A DNA stretch of 7,333 nucleotides from Deltaproteobacteria bacterium. GTDB taxonomy: Bacteria; Desulfobacterota_B; Binatia; UBA9968. The position numbers and the translations under genes were made by a program. How positions within the stretch are numbered: position 1 is the stretch's first letter; the number at the start of each line of letters is the position of its first letter. Location of the stretch: positions 1 to 7,333 of the forward strand of contig JAPUHZ010000238.1 of the NCBI GenBank assembly GCA_027297485.1. The letters run 5' to 3'. Positions 6,963 to 7,333 of the stretch are shown here, one piece after another. Below the pieces are notes generated by a model that saw only the letters and a list, made by a program, of their open reading frames with translations, made no database searches and was not told the origin of the DNA.

Positions 6963-7333
6963 GCTCTGTTGGGGGTTTTGCGGTTAAGGTCAGAGGGGCC
7001 CAGGAGATGGACAGGTGGCTGATGGAGATGGCCTCGGTTAACGTAACGCCGTCCGCAAAAGCTTCAACTAATACAAACGTATTTAAATTTGTTACAATGA
7101 TGCTATTCCGAGGGGAAGGAGACTGAAGGACGAGGGAACCGACGTGAGGCTTGGTGCAGGCCCAAACGGTAGGAATAATCACGTGAAGGGGTAGGGGTGG
7201 CGGCCCTCAAGGCACTGGCCCATTTCCCTCGGCCTGAAGGCTCCTTCCACTGAGGAAAGGTAAACTTACTCACTGCGTTTGTATTAGTGGAAAATATAGG
7301 TCGGGTGGAAAATGCGGGGGAGGATCAGGGCTG
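6963..7333. other. Non-coding right end, 371 bp
   Basis: No frame here gives a protein I recognise, on either strand. Open frames that cross it (for example 6925-7182 minus and 6875-7126 plus) overlap the permease end and cut through the inverted repeat, so they are not supported. The stretch 6963-7062 holds two copies of GGAGATGG (7003-7010 and 7024-7031) but no hairpin with a T-tract that would serve as a terminator. The remainder is mostly the structured element at 7063-7292. An ATG at 7312 begins a frame that leaves the window after seven codons and cannot be judged. Confidence 0.6.
7063..7292. repeat. Nested ~230-bp inverted-repeat element (MITE-like or structured RNA)
   Basis: The outer arms ACTAATACAAACG (7067-7079) and CGTTTGTATTAGT (7276-7288) are perfect 13-bp complements, extending to 16 of 17 (7063-7079 with 7276-7292). 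Inside lie two perfect 8-bp helices on one axis: GGAAGGAG (7114-7121) with CTCCTTCC (7241-7248), and CGAGGGAA (7131-7138) with TTCCCTCG (7224-7231). The 9-by-9 stretch between them also pairs in part, leaving tandem G-A oppositions (7125/7237 and 7126/7236). The enclosed core has at least two arms: ACGTGA (7142-7147) with TCACGT (7179-7184), and GGCC (7202-7205) with GGCC (7217-7220). The inverted ends favour a small transposon-derived element; the branched core favours a folded RNA. It is not one of the RNA families I know. Confidence 0.65.

Noticed and set aside
7003..7031. Two copies of GGAGATGG 21 nt apart
   Set aside because: Only two short copies in a G-rich stretch; no third copy or symmetry, so no basis for an iteron or operator claim.
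7093..7098. TACAAT as a -10 box inside the left arm of the palindrome
   Set aside because: 5 of 6 to the -10 consensus, but no acceptable -35 box at 16-18 nt upstream.
6875..7126. Plus-strand open frame of 83 codons overlapping the permease end
   Set aside because: It overlaps the permease by 88 nt in another frame, ends inside the inverted repeat and matches no family I know.
6925..7182. Minus-strand open frame of 85 codons over the permease end and the palindrome's left half
   Set aside because: It overlaps the well-supported permease gene antisense and runs through structured repeat DNA; no domain was recognised and no ribosome site was seen.
7114..7248. Known RNA families (RNase P, 6S, tmRNA, SRP RNA, cobalamin or GEMM riboswitch) for the structured core
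   Set aside because: The conserved sequence blocks that I know for these families are not present.
7312..7333. ATG at 7312 as the start of a new gene
   Set aside because: Only seven codons before the window edge, and a competing GTG frame at 7306 is also open; nothing can be concluded.

Overview
The window reads as a piece of chromosome from a free-living bacterium, probably from an uncultivated or deep-branching lineage. Base composition is moderate, genes are densely packed, and ATG, GTG and possibly TTG starts with Shine-Dalgarno-like sequences are seen. The mix of an archaeal/thermophile-style 7Fe ferredoxin, RtcB with archease, and a two-domain DHH phosphoesterase recalls groups such as Desulfobacterota/Deltaproteobacteria, NC10/Methylomirabilota or Chloroflexota. 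That placement is inference from gene content only. No phage, plasmid, CRISPR, tRNA or rRNA gene was seen.

Minus-strand half (1-3597). Reading leftwards from about 3597, three genes are packed with 8-nt overlaps: a DHH-family phosphoesterase with an N-terminal RCK/TrkA-N-like domain, archease, and the RNA ligase RtcB. Archease is the known activator that helps RtcB become guanylylated, so this is an RNA-repair/RNA-ligation operon with a nuclease-like DHH protein as its first gene. A 63-bp gap then leads to a 7Fe-type ferredoxin gene that runs off the left edge. The gap contains a possible promoter, so the ferredoxin may be transcribed separately.

Divergent intergenic region (3598-3953). It holds a roughly 126-bp imperfect inverted repeat (3725-3850) that looks like a dispersed repeat or hairpin element, and a good sigma-70-like promoter (3890-3918) for the rightward genes.

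Plus-strand half (3954-6962). An M24 (creatinase/Xaa-Pro peptidase-like) protein has lost most of the metal-binding residues of the family. It is followed after 66 bp by a fused two-domain ABC-transporter permease of the FbpB/ThiP/PotBC-like type. No binding protein or ATPase gene lies in the window, so the transport substrate is unknown.

Right end (6963-7333). No convincing gene was found. The region is dominated by a nested inverted repeat (about 7063-7292). It has 13-bp perfect outer arms (16 of 17 when extended) and an inner stem of two 8-bp perfect helices sharing one axis, around a predicted branched core. It is either a MITE-like element or the template of a structured RNA, and it is the most unexplained signal in the window.
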